Below, piece by piece: positions 6,861 through 7,215 of a stretch of DNA of 7,215 nt. The notes below the pieces were generated by a model that saw only the letters and a program-made list of their open reading frames with translations, was not told the origin of the DNA and searched no databases. Source of the DNA: an uncultured Bacteroidales bacterium (GTDB lineage Bacteria; Bacteroidota; Bacteroidia; Bacteroidales; P3); the NCBI GenBank assembly GCA_900319595.1, contig ONOZ01000057.1, forward strand, positions 1 to 7,215. The letters run 5' to 3'. Position 1 is the stretch's first letter. Each line of letters begins with the position of its first letter. The position numbers and the translations under genes are program-made.

Positions 6861-7142
6861 ATGAATAAAATTACATTAAAAAACTTCTTTATCATGTTGT
6901 TAGCGTGTTTGCTAATAATAATCATGATGTTGGTTCAGTTATCTAACTTTGAGGAAAAAACTCCTTTGACTTTTACGTTAGGACTTATAGTGATTGTAGC
7001 ATCGTGTTTGTTTATATTATATCAAACCATTACAATATCTAATGAATTACACAAAAACAAATCCTTATTAGATAAAACAAACAAAGAATTGCAAGTTCTA
7101 AAAGATAAAGAGCAGATAGAAACTGTTATACCAGAAGAATAA
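6861..7142 (+). CDS. Small two-helix membrane protein of unknown function
   Basis: I do not recognise this family. The 93-residue product has two hydrophobic segments, about residues 9-27 and 36-56, joined by a short loop containing acidic and basic residues (NFEEKTP, 29-35). A charged C-terminal tail of about 35 residues follows, with spaced Ile/Leu residues (59, 63, 69, 70, 77, 80) that could form a short coiled coil. It is most likely an inner-membrane hairpin with the tail in the cytoplasm. The frame is open from an earlier ATG at 6804 (112 residues), but that ATG lies inside the hairpin stem and would add an atypical N-terminus. ATG 6861 gives a normal MNK-ITLKNFF start next to the first helix, though neither ATG has a Shine-Dalgarno. 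The stop is 8 bases before dapF, so the two are probably co-transcribed. A link to peptidoglycan or lysine synthesis is only suggested by position. Confidence 0.7.
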   Translation: MNKITLKNFFIMLLACLLIIIMMLVQLSNFEEKTPLTFTLGLIVIVASCLFILYQTITISNELHKNKSLLDKTNKELQVLKDKEQIETVIPEE

Positions 7143-7150
7143 ACAAAATT

Positions 7151-7215
7151 ATGCGATTGCATTTTTATAAATATCAAGGAGCGGGTAATGATTTTATTGT
7201 CTTTGATGGCAGAAA
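7151..7215 (+). CDS. dapF: Diaminopimelate epimerase, 5' end only (cut by window edge)
   Basis: Only 21 codons and two further bases are visible, but the N-terminus 'MRLHFYKYQGAGNDFIVFDG' carries the highly conserved K-x-x-GAGNDF signature of diaminopimelate epimerase. The asparagine of GND belongs to the substrate-binding region. The enzyme converts LL- to meso-diaminopimelate, the precursor of lysine and of the peptidoglycan cross-link residue, using a two-cysteine mechanism in the cytoplasm; the cysteines lie beyond the edge. The ATG at 7151 gives the canonical start of the family, 8 bases after the preceding stop. No Shine-Dalgarno is seen, as is usual here. In several Bacteroidota an LL-diaminopimelate aminotransferase gene follows dapF, but that lies outside this window. 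Confidence 0.9.
   Translation, partial: MRLHFYKYQGAGNDFIVFDGR

Noticed and set aside
1..7215. Defence system, CRISPR array, mobile element or RNA gene
   Set aside because: No direct-repeat array, transposase, integrase, toxin-antitoxin pair, tRNA or rRNA sequence is seen. The helicase has no nuclease or other defence partner beside it.

Overview
The window is an AT-rich stretch (roughly one third G+C by eye) with every convincing gene on the + strand. It most likely comes from a member of the Bacteroidota, probably Bacteroidales. The reasons are Bacteroidota-type -7 promoter elements (TAnnTTTG) before two genes, the near absence of Shine-Dalgarno sequences, a split-type transketolase C-terminal subunit, a PIF1-like helicase with a C-terminal HRDC domain, and a secreted GH29 fucosidase. 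The exact genus cannot be told from the sequence.

Layout: (1) 1-342, the C-terminal end of a transketolase C-terminal subunit, cut by the left edge. (2) 343-537, a spacer with a possible promoter element and a short open stretch of unknown meaning. (3) 538-2772, a 744-residue PIF1/RecD-type SF1 helicase with a C-terminal HRDC domain, followed by a hairpin over its stop codon. (4) 2839-4587, an exported GH29 alpha-L-fucosidase with its own promoter element and a weak terminator-like hairpin behind it. (5) 4719-6782, a 687-residue fused alpha-beta NDP-forming acyl-CoA synthetase (acetate--CoA ligase, ADP-forming type), again with its own promoter element. (6) 6799-6833, a strong 14-bp hairpin. 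(7) 6861-7142, a small two-helix membrane protein of unknown function. (8) 7151 to the right edge, the first 21 codons of diaminopimelate epimerase (dapF).

The genes do not form one pathway. They cover central carbon metabolism (transketolase), DNA processing (helicase), host or plant glycan use (fucosidase), energy conservation from acyl-CoA (ADP-forming synthetase) and lysine/peptidoglycan precursor synthesis (dapF). The fucosidase and the acyl-CoA synthetase carry nearly identical promoter cores (A8 tract plus TATCTTTGCAA), so each probably starts its own transcript. The small membrane protein and dapF are 8 bases apart and are probably co-transcribed. I see no mobile element, CRISPR array, tRNA or rRNA. 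The region looks like ordinary chromosomal backbone; the most notable non-coding item is the hairpin at 6799-6833.
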